Below, one piece after another: positions 48,040 to 56,929 of a DNA stretch of 64,000 bases (positions are counted from its first letter, which is position 1; each line of letters starts with the position of its first letter). Under the pieces are notes generated by a model. That model worked only from the letters and a program-made list of their open reading frames with translations, ran no database searches and had not been told where the DNA came from. This stretch comes from Opitutus sp. (lineage in GTDB: Bacteria > Verrucomicrobiota > Verrucomicrobiia > Opitutales > Opitutaceae). Location: assembly GCA_024707325.1 (NCBI GenBank), contig JANPZY010000003.1, positions 174,853-238,852 on the forward strand. Direction: 5' to 3'. Both the position numbers and the translations under genes were made by a program.

Positions 48040-48675
48040 ATGCGTTTCCGCCTCCTTGTTCTGCCGTTGGTGGCGCTGGTCTTCCTTCCAGCCTGCCGCG
48101 ATGCCAAAATCACCAGCTATCGCGTGCCCCACGAGATGCCTGAACCGATGCCTCCCGTCCTTTCCGGCGGCGTCGCTCCGACCACGAACGCGTCGGCGGA
48201 CATGGCGACGATGGCCAACACGGCCGTGCCGACTGCGGCGGGCGACGGCCTCGGATGGACCGCCCCGGCCCATTGGAAAACGAAACCCCAATCGGCGATG
48301 CGCAAAGGCAGCTACGCGATCGCGGGCGACGACGGCGCCGAAGCCGACATGGCGGTCACCGCGTTTCCCGGCGATGTCGGCGGCGATCTCGCCAACGTAA
48401 ATCGCTGGCGCGGCCAGATCGAGTTGCCGCCGATCAACGAAGCCGAGCTCGGACGCACCTCGCAGCATCTCGATTTCAACGGACTGCACTGCACCTTCGT
48501 CGATTTCGCCAATCCCGACAGCGCCAACCCGCAGCGCATCCTCGGCGCGATCGTGCCGTTCGAAGGCGCCACGTGGTTCTTCAAGATGATGGGCCCCGAC
48601 GCACTGGTGGCTCGTGAGAAGACCGCATTCCTCCAGTTCCTCCAGACCGTGCGCCCGCGCGCTTCGCAGCCATGA
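48040..48675 (+). CDS. Predicted lipoprotein preceding the cytochrome c maturation genes
   Basis: 211 residues. MRFRLLVLPLVALVFLPAC is a lipoprotein signal with the lipobox LPAC (Cys19). The mature part has W-x-A-P-x-x-W (GWTAPAHWKTKP), MAVTAFPGDVGGDLANVNRW and GATWFFKMMGPDALV, a pattern I associate with small lipoproteins upstream of ResB in related bacteria, but I cannot name the family. Its stop overlaps the resB start (ATGA), so the three genes are translationally coupled. Confidence 0.85.
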   Translation: MRFRLLVLPLVALVFLPACRDAKITSYRVPHEMPEPMPPVLSGGVAPTTNASADMATMANTAVPTAAGDGLGWTAPAHWKTKPQSAMRKGSYAIAGDDGAEADMAVTAFPGDVGGDLANVNRWRGQIELPPINEAELGRTSQHLDFNGLHCTFVDFANPDSANPQRILGAIVPFEGATWFFKMMGPDALVAREKTAFLQFLQTVRPRASQP

Positions 48676-49823
48676 ACGACACGACCCGCCAATTTCGCGA
48701 CTTCTTCGTCTCGCTGAAACTCACGGTGGTGCTGCTCGCGCTGTCGTTGATCCTCGTGTTCGCGGCGACGCTCGATCAGGTGAACCTCGGCATCTGGGCG
48801 GTGCAGGAAAAATATTTCCGCTCGCTGTTCGTGCTTTGGCACGTGGGAGACATCCCGATCCCGGTGTTTCCTGGCGGCTACCTGATCGGGGGCCTGCTAC
48901 TGATCAACCTGATCGCGGCGCACATTTACCGTTTCAAATTCACGTGGAAAAAAATGGGCATCCAGCTCGCGCACGCGGGCCTGATTCTCCTGCTCATCGG
49001 CGAACTCCTTACCGGCCTCTGGCAGGAGGATTACCAGATGCGACTCGTCGAAGGTGAGACGAAGAACTACTCCGAGAGTTATCGTCGCGACGAGTTCGTG
49101 CTCATCGACACGACCGATCCCAAGTTCGACGAAGTCGTCGCGATCCCGGTCGAACTCCTCGCGAAAGGCGGCGAGATCCAGCATCCGAAGCTGCCGTTCC
49201 GCGTGGTGGTGAAACGTTATTATCCCAACGCGGTGCTGCAGCTCCGTGCGCAGAATCCGAGCGCGCCCGAATCGCTCGCCGACAAGGGCGTGGGCCCGCG
49301 CCTCGTCACTGTGCCGGTGCAGATGACCTACAAGGAAAACGAGCGGAACTGGAGCACGGCGTTCGTCGAACTCGTCGGCACCGAAGGTTCGATCGGCACG
49401 TGGCTCGTCACCGCGCAGCTGCCGACGTCGCAGACGTTCAGCTACGCCGGTCGCACGTGGCGTCTCGGCATCCGCCCGGAACGCACCTACAAACCGTTCT
49501 CCCTCCAACTGCTGAAGGTCACGCACGACGTCTATCTCGGCACCGACATTCCCAAAAATTTCTCCAGCCGCGTGCGTCTCACCACGCCCGACGGTCGCGA
49601 AGACCGTGAAGTCCTCATCTACATGAATAACCCGCTGCGCTACGCGGGCCTCACGTTCTACCAATACCAGATGGACAGCGAACACGCGACCAGCGTGCTC
49701 CAAGTCGTGCGCAACCCGAGCTGGCTGATCCCCTACATCTCCAGCGGCCTGATCACCCTCGGCCTCCTCTACCAGTTCGTGTTCCACCTCGCCGGCTTCA
49801 TCACGCGCCGTCGCGCCGCCTGA
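48672..49823 (+). CDS. resB: Cytochrome c biogenesis protein ResB/Ccs1
   Basis: 383 residues, full length. Three N-terminal membrane segments (FFVSLKLTVVLLALSLILVF...; GGYLIGGLLLINLIAAHIYR; GLILLLIGELLTGLW), a large periplasmic beta domain, the conserved IYMNNPLRYAGLTFYQYQMD, and a final membrane segment. System II heme-ligation partner of CcsA. The part after about 49.1 kb is repeated in the right arm of the giant inverted repeat. Confidence 0.93.
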   Translation: MNDTTRQFRDFFVSLKLTVVLLALSLILVFAATLDQVNLGIWAVQEKYFRSLFVLWHVGDIPIPVFPGGYLIGGLLLINLIAAHIYRFKFTWKKMGIQLAHAGLILLLIGELLTGLWQEDYQMRLVEGETKNYSESYRRDEFVLIDTTDPKFDEVVAIPVELLAKGGEIQHPKLPFRVVVKRYYPNAVLQLRAQNPSAPESLADKGVGPRLVTVPVQMTYKENERNWSTAFVELVGTEGSIGTWLVTAQLPTSQTFSYAGRTWRLGIRPERTYKPFSLQLLKVTHDVYLGTDIPKNFSSRVRLTTPDGREDREVLIYMNNPLRYAGLTFYQYQMDSEHATSVLQVVRNPSWLIPYISSGLITLGLLYQFVFHLAGFITRRRAA

Positions 49824-49825
49824 TC

Positions 49826-51730
49826 ATGAAAAGATTTCTCCCCTACATCATCGTCGCTCTCGCCGCGCTCTGGGTTCTTTCCACGCTGCGCGGTCCGAAA
49901 AACGCCGAGGCCTTCGACGTCGCCGGCTTCAGCCGTCTGCCGGTCGTCGTCAATGGCCGCGTAAAGCCGCTCGATACGGTCGCGCGCACGTCGCTGCTCG
50001 TGCTTCAGGGCAAGCAGCGCGCCAAGACCCCCGAAGGAAAATCCCTCGCGCCCGCCGCGTGGTTGCTCGATGTGCTCTTCGAGCCCGAGAAGGCCGACAC
50101 ATACCGCACGTTCGAGATCGTGCACCCGGACGTGCTCGCGTTGTTCAATCTCACGACCGACGACGGCGACGGCGGAAAACGTTTCTCGTTCACGCAGCTC
50201 GAAAAAGGCCTGCCGGAACTCCAGCGCCAGACGCAGCTCGCCCAGCCGGTTGAGCCGCAACTACGCACGCCGTTTTCAGAAGGATCTCGTCCGTCTGCAC
50301 AGCAACGTGAACCTGTATCAGCGCCTCAAATACAGCCTCAGCTATCCCGGCGCGACGGATTTCCTCAGCGAGCTGATGCAGTTTCAGGAAACGCTCGCCG
50401 CCGGCGTCGAAGCGGTGCGCGCGAAGCAGGCCGGACAGCCGCACGACGAAGCCGCGGCCAACCGCATGATCGCGCTCGGGCAGAACTTCATCGCAATGAG
50501 TCAGGCCGGCTACCTCCTCGCGATTCCCGCGCTCGCCGGCGAGAATCACGAGGCCGAGTGGCAGAACGCAGGCAACGCACTCCTGCAGACCTTCGAAACC
50601 GGACAGGTCAGTCCGTTCGTGCTCACGTATGCGGGCATCGGCCGCACGTGGCGCAGCGGCAACGCCGATCAGTTCAACGAAATCGTCCGCCTTTACAGCC
50701 AGCAGCTCGAACGCAACTACGCGGCCACGCTCAAAAAGTGCGACGCCGAGGTCCGCTTCAACAGCGCCGAACCATTCTACGTGAGCACGGTGCTCTACGT
50801 GCTCGCGTTTCTCCTTGGCGTTTTCTCGTGGCTGCGCTGGCCCGAAACTCTGGGCCGCGCGGGTTTCTGGATCGTCGCTCTCGCGTGGGTGCTCGCCACC
50901 GTCGGCATCGCGACGCGCATGTGGCTCGAGGGCCGGCCGCCGGTCACCAATCTCTCCTCCCTCCGCCCTCTTCGTCGGCTGGGGCGCAGTCGCGCTGTGC
51001 CTTATTCTCGAAGCGGTTTATAAAAACGCGATCGGCACGTAGTCGCCGCAGGCGCCAGTCGGTTTCCTCACGCTCCTCATCGCGCACCACCTCTCGCTTG
51101 GCGGCGATACGATGGAAATGATGCGCGCCGTGCTCGACTCCAACTTCCTGGTTGGCGACGCATGTCGTCACCGTGACGATCGGGTATTCGGCGACGTTCC
51201 TCGCGGGTTTCCTCGCGATCATCTACATCGTGCGCGGGTTCTTCACGGCCTCGCTCGATCGCGCACGGCCGACGCGCTTTCGCGCATGGTGTATGGCATC
51301 ATCTGCTTCCGCCACGCTCTTCAGCTTTGTGGGCACCGTGCTCGGCGGCATCTGGGCCGACCAATCGTGGGGTCGTTTCTGGGGCTGGGACCGAAGGAAA
51401 ACGGCGCGCTCATGATCGTCGTGTGGAACGCGATCGTCCCTTCACTGCCGCTGGGGCGGACTCGTGAAGCAGCGCGGCCTCATGAACCTCGCGATCTTCG
51501 GCAACATCATCACGAGCTGGAGCTGGTTTGGCACCAACATGCTTGGCGTTGGCCTCCACAGCTACGGCTTCACCGATGCCGCGTTCTCGCACTCTCGTCG
51601 TTTGTCGCCAGTCAGCTCGCGCTCATCGCGATCGCCTGCACGCGGCTGGAGAAGTGGCGCAGCTTCCGTGAGAAGCCGGTTCCACATCGACGGCATCAAA
51701 AACCCGTCCGCCGCCACCGGCAAGACGTGA
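49826..51730 (+). CDS. ccsA: Cytochrome c assembly protein CcsA/ResC, left copy with several frameshifts
   Basis: About 630 residues in the intact form, which can be pieced together from both copies. An N-terminal membrane segment and a periplasmic domain of about 300 residues precede eight or so membrane segments with the heme-handling WGRFWGWDPKE motif, which is clear only in the right copy. In this copy the frame is broken at about 50277 (extra T), 50955, 51040, 51147 and beyond, while the protein text matches the right copy on both sides of each break. Starts 2 bases after resB; system II cytochrome c maturation at the inner membrane. Confidence 0.85.
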
Positions 51731-51796
51731 CCCGCCGTATCGCGACTGCCAAAGACACCAGCAATAGGTTACTTTCGGCAGACCGGCTTCTTCTAC

Positions 51797-52725
51797 TCAT
51801 CTGCTCCGGCGGCAGCGTGTTGGCCTTTGGCGCAGCCCCCCCCGGTCATTCGGCGGCTCGGCCTTCACGCGCTTCCGCCCCGCCGCCACTCCAATTCCGG
51901 CGACGCGTCTCAGCAACTTCTGAAATTCGGTTTTCCCACGTCTTTCGCGGTGGCCCATGGCGTTGAGCCACGCGCGGCGCTCTTTGCTGTGCTGACGCGC
52001 CCCCGCCTCCCGGAAAATCGGGCCGCTCCGGCATGGTCGTGGCTTGCCATCCGCCTTCCTCTTTTTTCGTCTCGAGCACGAGGAGCGCGTGGAGATCGGA
52101 CGAAGTCTTTCGTCGAATACCATTTCTCCAGCACCTCGATCACGTCGCCCACTTTTTCAAAACCGGGGAAACTCCTGGATCGACCACTTCCGCGCGCGCG
52201 CGACCTGTTGTTTGCCCTGGTTGATGAACTCGCCGCCGAGCATCCGGATGTAGGGATCCGACTTCTCGCCGTGGAGTTTGTAGCGATTGCCGCGCTCTTC
52301 GGATTTCCGCCGCCGTGTTCGAGGGTGGAAACGTCTCGCTGCCGCTGTGCAGCGCCACGAAGCCCTTTCCACCCGCGACCGCATCGAGCAGCGCCTGCTT
52401 GCCCGCGGGCGTCATCGCCGGATGCCCGTCCGTGCCGACGCTCAACAGATCGCCACTCGTGTAGAACATCACCACGTCGAACTGCGCGAGATCTCCGGCG
52501 AAAACAGACTGCCGTCCTTGCTGAACGTAAACTCGAGCTCATGCTCGGCGCCGAACTTCGTCAGCATCTTTTCCGCAAAGCTCCGCTCCCCGTTTTCCCA
52601 TTTGATCACGCTGTGCTCGAAGCCCGAGGACTTCGTGAAAACAACACGCGCAACGGCGCAGCCTGCACGGATACGCCCAGCGCAAACAGCGCGAGGCACG
52701 ACAAGAAGGCGGGGTAAAGCTTCAT
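51797..52725 (-). CDS. ThuA-domain secreted protein, left copy with frameshifts
   Basis: The start MKLYPAFLSCLALFALGVSVQA is a signal peptide, followed by APLRVLF and then a frame break. Later blocks (VVMFYTSGDLLSVGTDGHPA; GGKGFVALHSGSETF) are in other frames. The right copy at 60400-61303 shows the same protein nearly intact. Function is described there. Confidence 0.75.
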
Positions 52726-52787
52726 GCGCGCAAGCTGAGCGATTGCTCGCCGCACGCAACTCCTCCTTCGAGGGAGGAAAACGCCGC

Positions 52788-53995
52788 TTACGACGCCGCC
52801 AGCTCGCGGCAAATCGTCGCGAGCCGTTTCACGCCTTCACGAATGCGCTCGGGCGTGGAGTTCGAGAAGTTGAGGCGCAGGTGATTCGCGCCGCCTTCCG
52901 CCGGGAAAAAGTCGCGGCCCGGCACGAACGCCACCTGGCGCGTGATGGCGCGCTCGAGCAGCTTGAGTCCGTCGAGTCCCCTGCGGACCGGTGATCCACA
53001 GAAACATGCCGCCCTCAGGCTTCGTCCACGAGAAGCCCGCCGGCATTTCCGCCCGCAGCGCCTCGTCCATGATCTGAAAACGATCGCCATACGCACGGCG
53101 GATCTTGTCGAGGTGCACCGACTGATCGTTCTGCGTGAGAAACGCATGCGCCACACGCTGATCGAAGCTCGAGGGTGGAGATCCGACGCCTGCTTGAGAA
53201 TCAGCAAACGCGAGAACACTTCCGGCGACGCCACGACCCAGCCGAGACGCAGGCCCGGCGCGATCGTCTTGGAGAACGTGCTCGCGTAGAGCACCAGTCC
53301 GCGCTCGTCCCAGTGTTTGATCGGCGGAACGGCCTCACCCGCGTATCGAAGTTTTTCCATACGGATCGTCTTCGACGATCACCAATCCGTGCTCGGCCGC
53401 GATGCGCGCGAGTTCACGACGGCGCTCCGCGATCAACGTCACGCCGGTCGGGTTTTGGAAATTCGGAATCGTGTAGAGAAACTTCGGACGATGCTTCGCG
53501 ATCAGCTCGGGCAACGCCGACGGGACCAAGCCGTGCTCATCCGTCGGCACCGGCACGAACTTCGCCTCCAGCGTCTGGAACGCCTGGATCGCCGCGAGGT
53601 AGGTCGGATTCTCCGTCAAAACCACGTCACCCGGGTTGAGAAACAATTTGCCGACCAGATCGAGCACCTGCTGCGAACCGTTGGTCACGAGCACATCGGT
53701 CGCCGCGCACTGCACGCCGCGCTGCTGCATCTCGCCCGCGATCCACTCGCGCAACGCGGGGAAACCTTCGCTCGGGCCATACTCGCAGCGCCTCACGTCC
53801 GTTGTTTGTGAGCACGAAATCCGCCGCCGCTTTCACCTCATCGACGGGAAACAATTCCGGCGCCGGCAGACCTCCCGCGAAGGAAATGATCTCAGGCTGC
53901 GCGGTGACTTTCAGGATCTCGCGGATCGTGGAAGGACGCAGTTGCCGGATACGTCCGGCGAAAAAGATCGGAGGAGACGGGCATAGGGGGCACAC
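52788..53995 (-). CDS. PLP-dependent aminotransferase (class I/II), left copy with frameshifts
   Basis: About 400 residues. N-terminal QPEIISFAGGLPAPELFPVD, then TNGSQQVLDLVGKLFLNPGD, LYTIPNFQNPTGVTL, DDPYGK and the PLP-lysine region STFSKTIAPGLRLGW. This is the LysN/2-aminoadipate group of aminotransferases, related to MocR C-termini but without a wHTH domain. Breaks lie near 53345, 53160, 52980 and 53790. The exact start is uncertain (GTG at 53995 is used). The right copy is better. Confidence 0.8.
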
Positions 53996-54093
53996 ACAAT
54001 CACGGCCTCCTCTCGCCGCTCAACTCTTATTCCACTGCACCCTCCCCCCAAGCATTCCCCTGTGCCGCACCACCGCCCTGCCGCCCATCACAA

Positions 54094-54112
54094 TGTCAAC
54101 TATTAGTAGACA
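54094..54112. promoter_or_regulatory. 19-bp dyad TGTCAACTATTAGTAGACA
   Basis: The reverse complement differs from the 19750-19768 site only at the central base. It lies about 100 bases upstream of the aminotransferase start, where an operator would be expected, and downstream of array H. Its mirror copy is at 59018-59036. Confidence 0.5.
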
Positions 54113-54259
54113 TGTTGTCTTTGCCGGGTTCTTGGGCGGCGGGTGCGTAGAGCCGGGGGTAAAACATTGCCCGGGGTGAAGCGGCTGGGTGCATTGAGAT
54201 GTAACTCGTGCGCTCGTCGGTTGGAGCCATCGCACTCTGGGGCGTGACTTGCGACGGAT

Positions 54260-54515
54260 CGAGATCGAGTCGCGCCGCGCTTTGCGCGAGTCAGGCCGGA
54301 CCTTGGCACAAGGTGGTCCGTTCCTCGTCCCCACTCGAGCCGGACTTGGGCCCGACGCGGTCCGCTCCTCGTCCCGATCCGGGACGCACCTTGGCGCGAC
54401 GATGTGCGCACCTCGTCGCGACGTGGGATGGACTTTGGCTCGACCGTGTCCGGACCTTGGCTCGACTTGGGACGCAACGGATCCCGAGTCGATGCGGACT
54501 CTGGCGCGACGCGAG
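54260..54515 (-). repeat. Array H of the 22-base intergenic repeat, left copy
   Basis: The longest array, about 11 units on the minus strand (GTCGAGCCAAGGTCCGGAC, GTCGAGCCAAAGTCCATCCC, GTCGCGACGAGGTGCGCAC, GTCGCGCCAAGGTGCGTCCC and others). It runs from just after the recN stop towards the aminotransferase promoter. Confidence 0.8.
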
Positions 54516-54519
54516 CCGG

Positions 54520-56184
54520 TTAGCGTTTGCCCAAAAGTTCTTCGGCGTGCGCGAGTGCGCTCTTCGCGTTGCGGTCGCCGAGCATGCGGGCGAGTTCGCT
54601 CACGCGCGTTTTGCGACTGCCTTGGATCGGCTCGATCGTGACCACCGCGCGGTCCTTCGACTGATCCTTGGTGACCACGAAATGTGACTCCCGCCTGCGC
54701 GGCGACTTGCGGAAGGTGCGTGACGCAGAGCACCTGGTGATTCTTGGCAATCGTCGCCATCTTCTCGCCGACGATGCGTCCGATCTCGCCGCCGACGTTG
54801 GCGTCCACTTCGTCGAACACGAGCAGCGGCACGTCGTCGAGATCGGCGAGCACGGTTTTCAACGCGAGCATCACGCGCGCGAGTTCGCCGCTCGAGGCCA
54901 CGCGGTTGAGCGGCAGCGGCGGCTCGCCGACGTTGGGCGAAAACAAAAACTCCGCGCCGCAATCGCCGGACGGCCCAAGCGTCTCGAGCGGCACCAGCCG
55001 GACCTTGAAGTCGGCTTTCTTGAAACCGATTTCCGCGATGCTCTTCGCGGCAACTTTGGCGAGATCGCGCGCGGCTTTTTCGCGGATTGCGCGAAGCGCC
55101 TGCGCGGATTTGCGCGCGGCGCGCTCGGCGTCGGCGATTTGCTTCTCGAGTCGGGCGAGCGTGCCCTCGATGTCGCCCTGCACTTCGAGCCGCCGGCGCA
55201 TCTCGTCACGCGCGGCGAGCACGGCCGCGAGATCGCCACCGTGTTTGCGCTTAAACTCGAGCCACGTGTTCATCTGCGTGGCGAGTTCCTCGGCCTGTTC
55301 GGGATCGAACTGCAGTTGCTGACCGAGATCGGAAAACTCGGCGCCGAGGTCGTTGATCTCGACGGCGACGGAAGCGAGGCGATCGGCGAGCGGCTTGCTC
55401 GCGGGATCGATGTTTTCGAGGTGACGCGCCTCGCGGAGGAGCGAAGCAATCGTGACTTGGAGGCCTTCTTCGCCGACGAGTCCGTTCGAAAGCGTGCCGG
55501 TGAGCTCGATGAGTTCCTGCGCGCGATTCATGCGCGCGAAATCGCGCTCGAGCGCCGCGATCGCGTCGTCTGTTAACGTGAGCGAATCGAGACGTGAGAG
55601 CTGGCCTTGGAGAAAATCGATCTGGTCGGGCGAGAGTTTCGTCTCGCTCGCGATCCGCGAACGCTCGGCCAACACGTCTTTCCAGCGCGCGTATAGTCTT
55701 TGCGGTAAGCCGCCAGTGCATCACCGGCGCGACCGAAGAGACGAGGAGCTCGAGCTGGCAGCTCTCCTTCAGCAGACGACGCGGCTCGCTCGGTCCGTGA
55801 AAATCGACCCAGTGTTCGCCGAGTCGCTGGAGCGCCGCGAGCGTGGCTAGACTGCCGTTGATCGTGATCTTCGGCGCCTTCTCGCGCGGCACGGAGCGGC
55901 GCAGGATCAGCAATCCTCTTCGCACGGGCAACTCGAGTTCGGCGAGCACGGCGTCGATCGCGCGCGAATCCTCGAAGAACAACGCGGCCTCGACTTCGCA
56001 CGCCGGCGCGCCTTGGCGGATGATCGTCTTGTCGGCGCGCTCGCCGGCGAGCAGCCCTGAGCGCACCGAGCAGGATGCTTTTGCCCGCGCCCGTCTCGCC
56101 CGTGACAGCAGTGAAGCCGTCTCGAAATCGAGGAGCGACTTCCTCGAGCAGCGCCAAGTTGCGAATCCGGAGCGATTGCAGCAT
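54520..56184 (-). CDS. recN: DNA repair protein RecN, left copy with frameshifts
   Basis: About 555 residues intact. SMC-like ATPase for double-strand break repair. MLQSLRIRNLALLEEVAPRF and VTGETGAGKSILLGAL (Walker A) are at the start; LPLNRVASSGELARVMLALK is the ABC signature, VFDEVDANVGGEIGRIVGEK is Walker B, and CVTHLPQVAAQA follows. Ends EELLGKR at TAA 54520-54522. Frame breaks lie near 56055, 55690 and 54690. The right copy is intact in different places. Confidence 0.88.
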
Positions 56185-56334
56185 AGGCGATATGGGCACG
56201 AAAACGGGGACCGTTCCCAGCGGCAGATTGGCGGATCGTCACGAGCAGCGAAGCGTTTCGCGTGCGATCGGCTTCCCGGGGCGCGCCGCCCGCCTCCGGC
56301 AATCCGCGACCGCCATCGCGCGGTGTAATGGAAC

Positions 56335-56363
56335 AAAAAACCGCTACTCGAAGATGAGTAACG
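56335..56363 (-). terminator. Terminator downstream of the left tRNA
   Basis: A near-perfect 9-bp stem (CCGCTACTC/GAGTAACGG) is followed on the minus strand by six T, 9 bases after the tRNA CCA end. The mirror copy is at 56775-56804. Confidence 0.7.
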
Positions 56364-56371
56364 GCTTGAGA

Positions 56372-56448
56372 TGGTGGACCTTACTGGACTCGAACCAGTG
56401 ACCTTTTCCATGCCAAGGAAACGCTCTAACCAACTGAGCTAAAGGTCC
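56372..56448 (-). tRNA. tRNA, left copy, anticodon reads GGC (possibly tRNA-Val GAC with one error)
   Basis: A complete 77-base cloverleaf on the minus strand: acceptor GGACCTT/AAGGTCC, D-arm GCTCAGTTGGTTAGAGC, anticodon stem TTTCC/GGAAA with loop TTGGCAT, T-arm ACTGG-TTCGAGT-CCAGT, and encoded CCA. By anticodon it would be Ala, but the acceptor has A3-U70, not the G3-U70 that AlaRS needs. The loop differs by one base from TTGACAT, the loop I recall for bacterial tRNA-Val(GAC). The amino acid is therefore uncertain. Confidence 0.8.
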
Positions 56449-56689
56449 ATGAGGTTGGCGAGTAACGCGAGCGACTCGACTCAGCGCAAGGAAAATCTGC
56501 GCGATGTGCCGTCGATTCGGGTAGTCGTCTGCTTTAACCTTAGCAACATGCAACTGAACGAAGTATGCAATGAAGCTTTTGGGCTGGCGGCGTTGAAAGA
56601 CGACTACAAACGGAATCGACAGCACCTCGCGCAGATTTTCCTTGTGCTGAGTCGAGCTGTTTCGCGGGCATTTCGCCAACTCAGTTTTC

Positions 56690-56767
56690 GGACCTTTAGC
56701 TCAGTTGGTTAGAGCGTTTCCTTGATATGGAAAAGGTCACTGGTTCGAGTCCAGGTAAGGTCCACCA
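56690..56767 (+). tRNA. tRNA, right copy, anticodon reads GAT (possibly tRNA-Val GAC with one error)
   Basis: Same body as the left copy, but the anticodon loop reads TTGATAT and the T-arm has one extra G (CCAGGT), making 78 bases with an imperfect T-stem. By anticodon it is Ile. Both copies are one transition away from GAC: left A to G at position 35, right C to T at position 36. CCA is encoded. Confidence 0.7.
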
Positions 56768-56774
56768 TCTCAAG

Positions 56775-56804
56775 CCGTTACTCATCCGCGAGTAGCGGTT
56801 TTTT
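56775..56804 (+). terminator. Terminator downstream of the right tRNA
   Basis: CCGTTACTC (56775-56783) pairs with GAGTAGCGG (56790-56798) with one mismatch and is followed by six T. Mirror of 56335-56363. Confidence 0.75.
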
Positions 56805-56929
56805 GTTTTAACGGGGATGGCGGTCGCTGCCGGGGCGGGCGGGGCCCAGAAGCCGATCGCACGCGAAACGCTTGCTGCTTGCGACGATCCGCCAATCTGC
56901 CGCTTGACGCGGGCCCCAAGCGTGCCCAT

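Larger units (their letters stand above)
49093..56530 (+). repeat. Left arm of the giant inverted repeat
   Basis: Everything from within resB to beyond the tRNA recurs in reverse complement at 56604-64000. Matches include resB, ccsA, the ThuA gene, aminotransferase, dyad, array H, recN, a terminator and the tRNA. Arms drift by tens of bases through scattered indels. Left-arm errors cluster at about 50.3-53.9 kb and 54.7-56.1 kb. Confidence 0.9.

Noticed and set aside
51827..52717. Plus-strand protein opposite the left ThuA copy
   Set aside because: Its frame is an antisense shadow created by indels. The right arm shows a signal-peptide ThuA protein on the other strand.
56449..56712. Small protein gene between the two tRNA copies
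   Set aside because: The frame crosses the tip of the inverted repeat and enters the right tRNA; it has no ribosome binding site and arises from the mirror structure.
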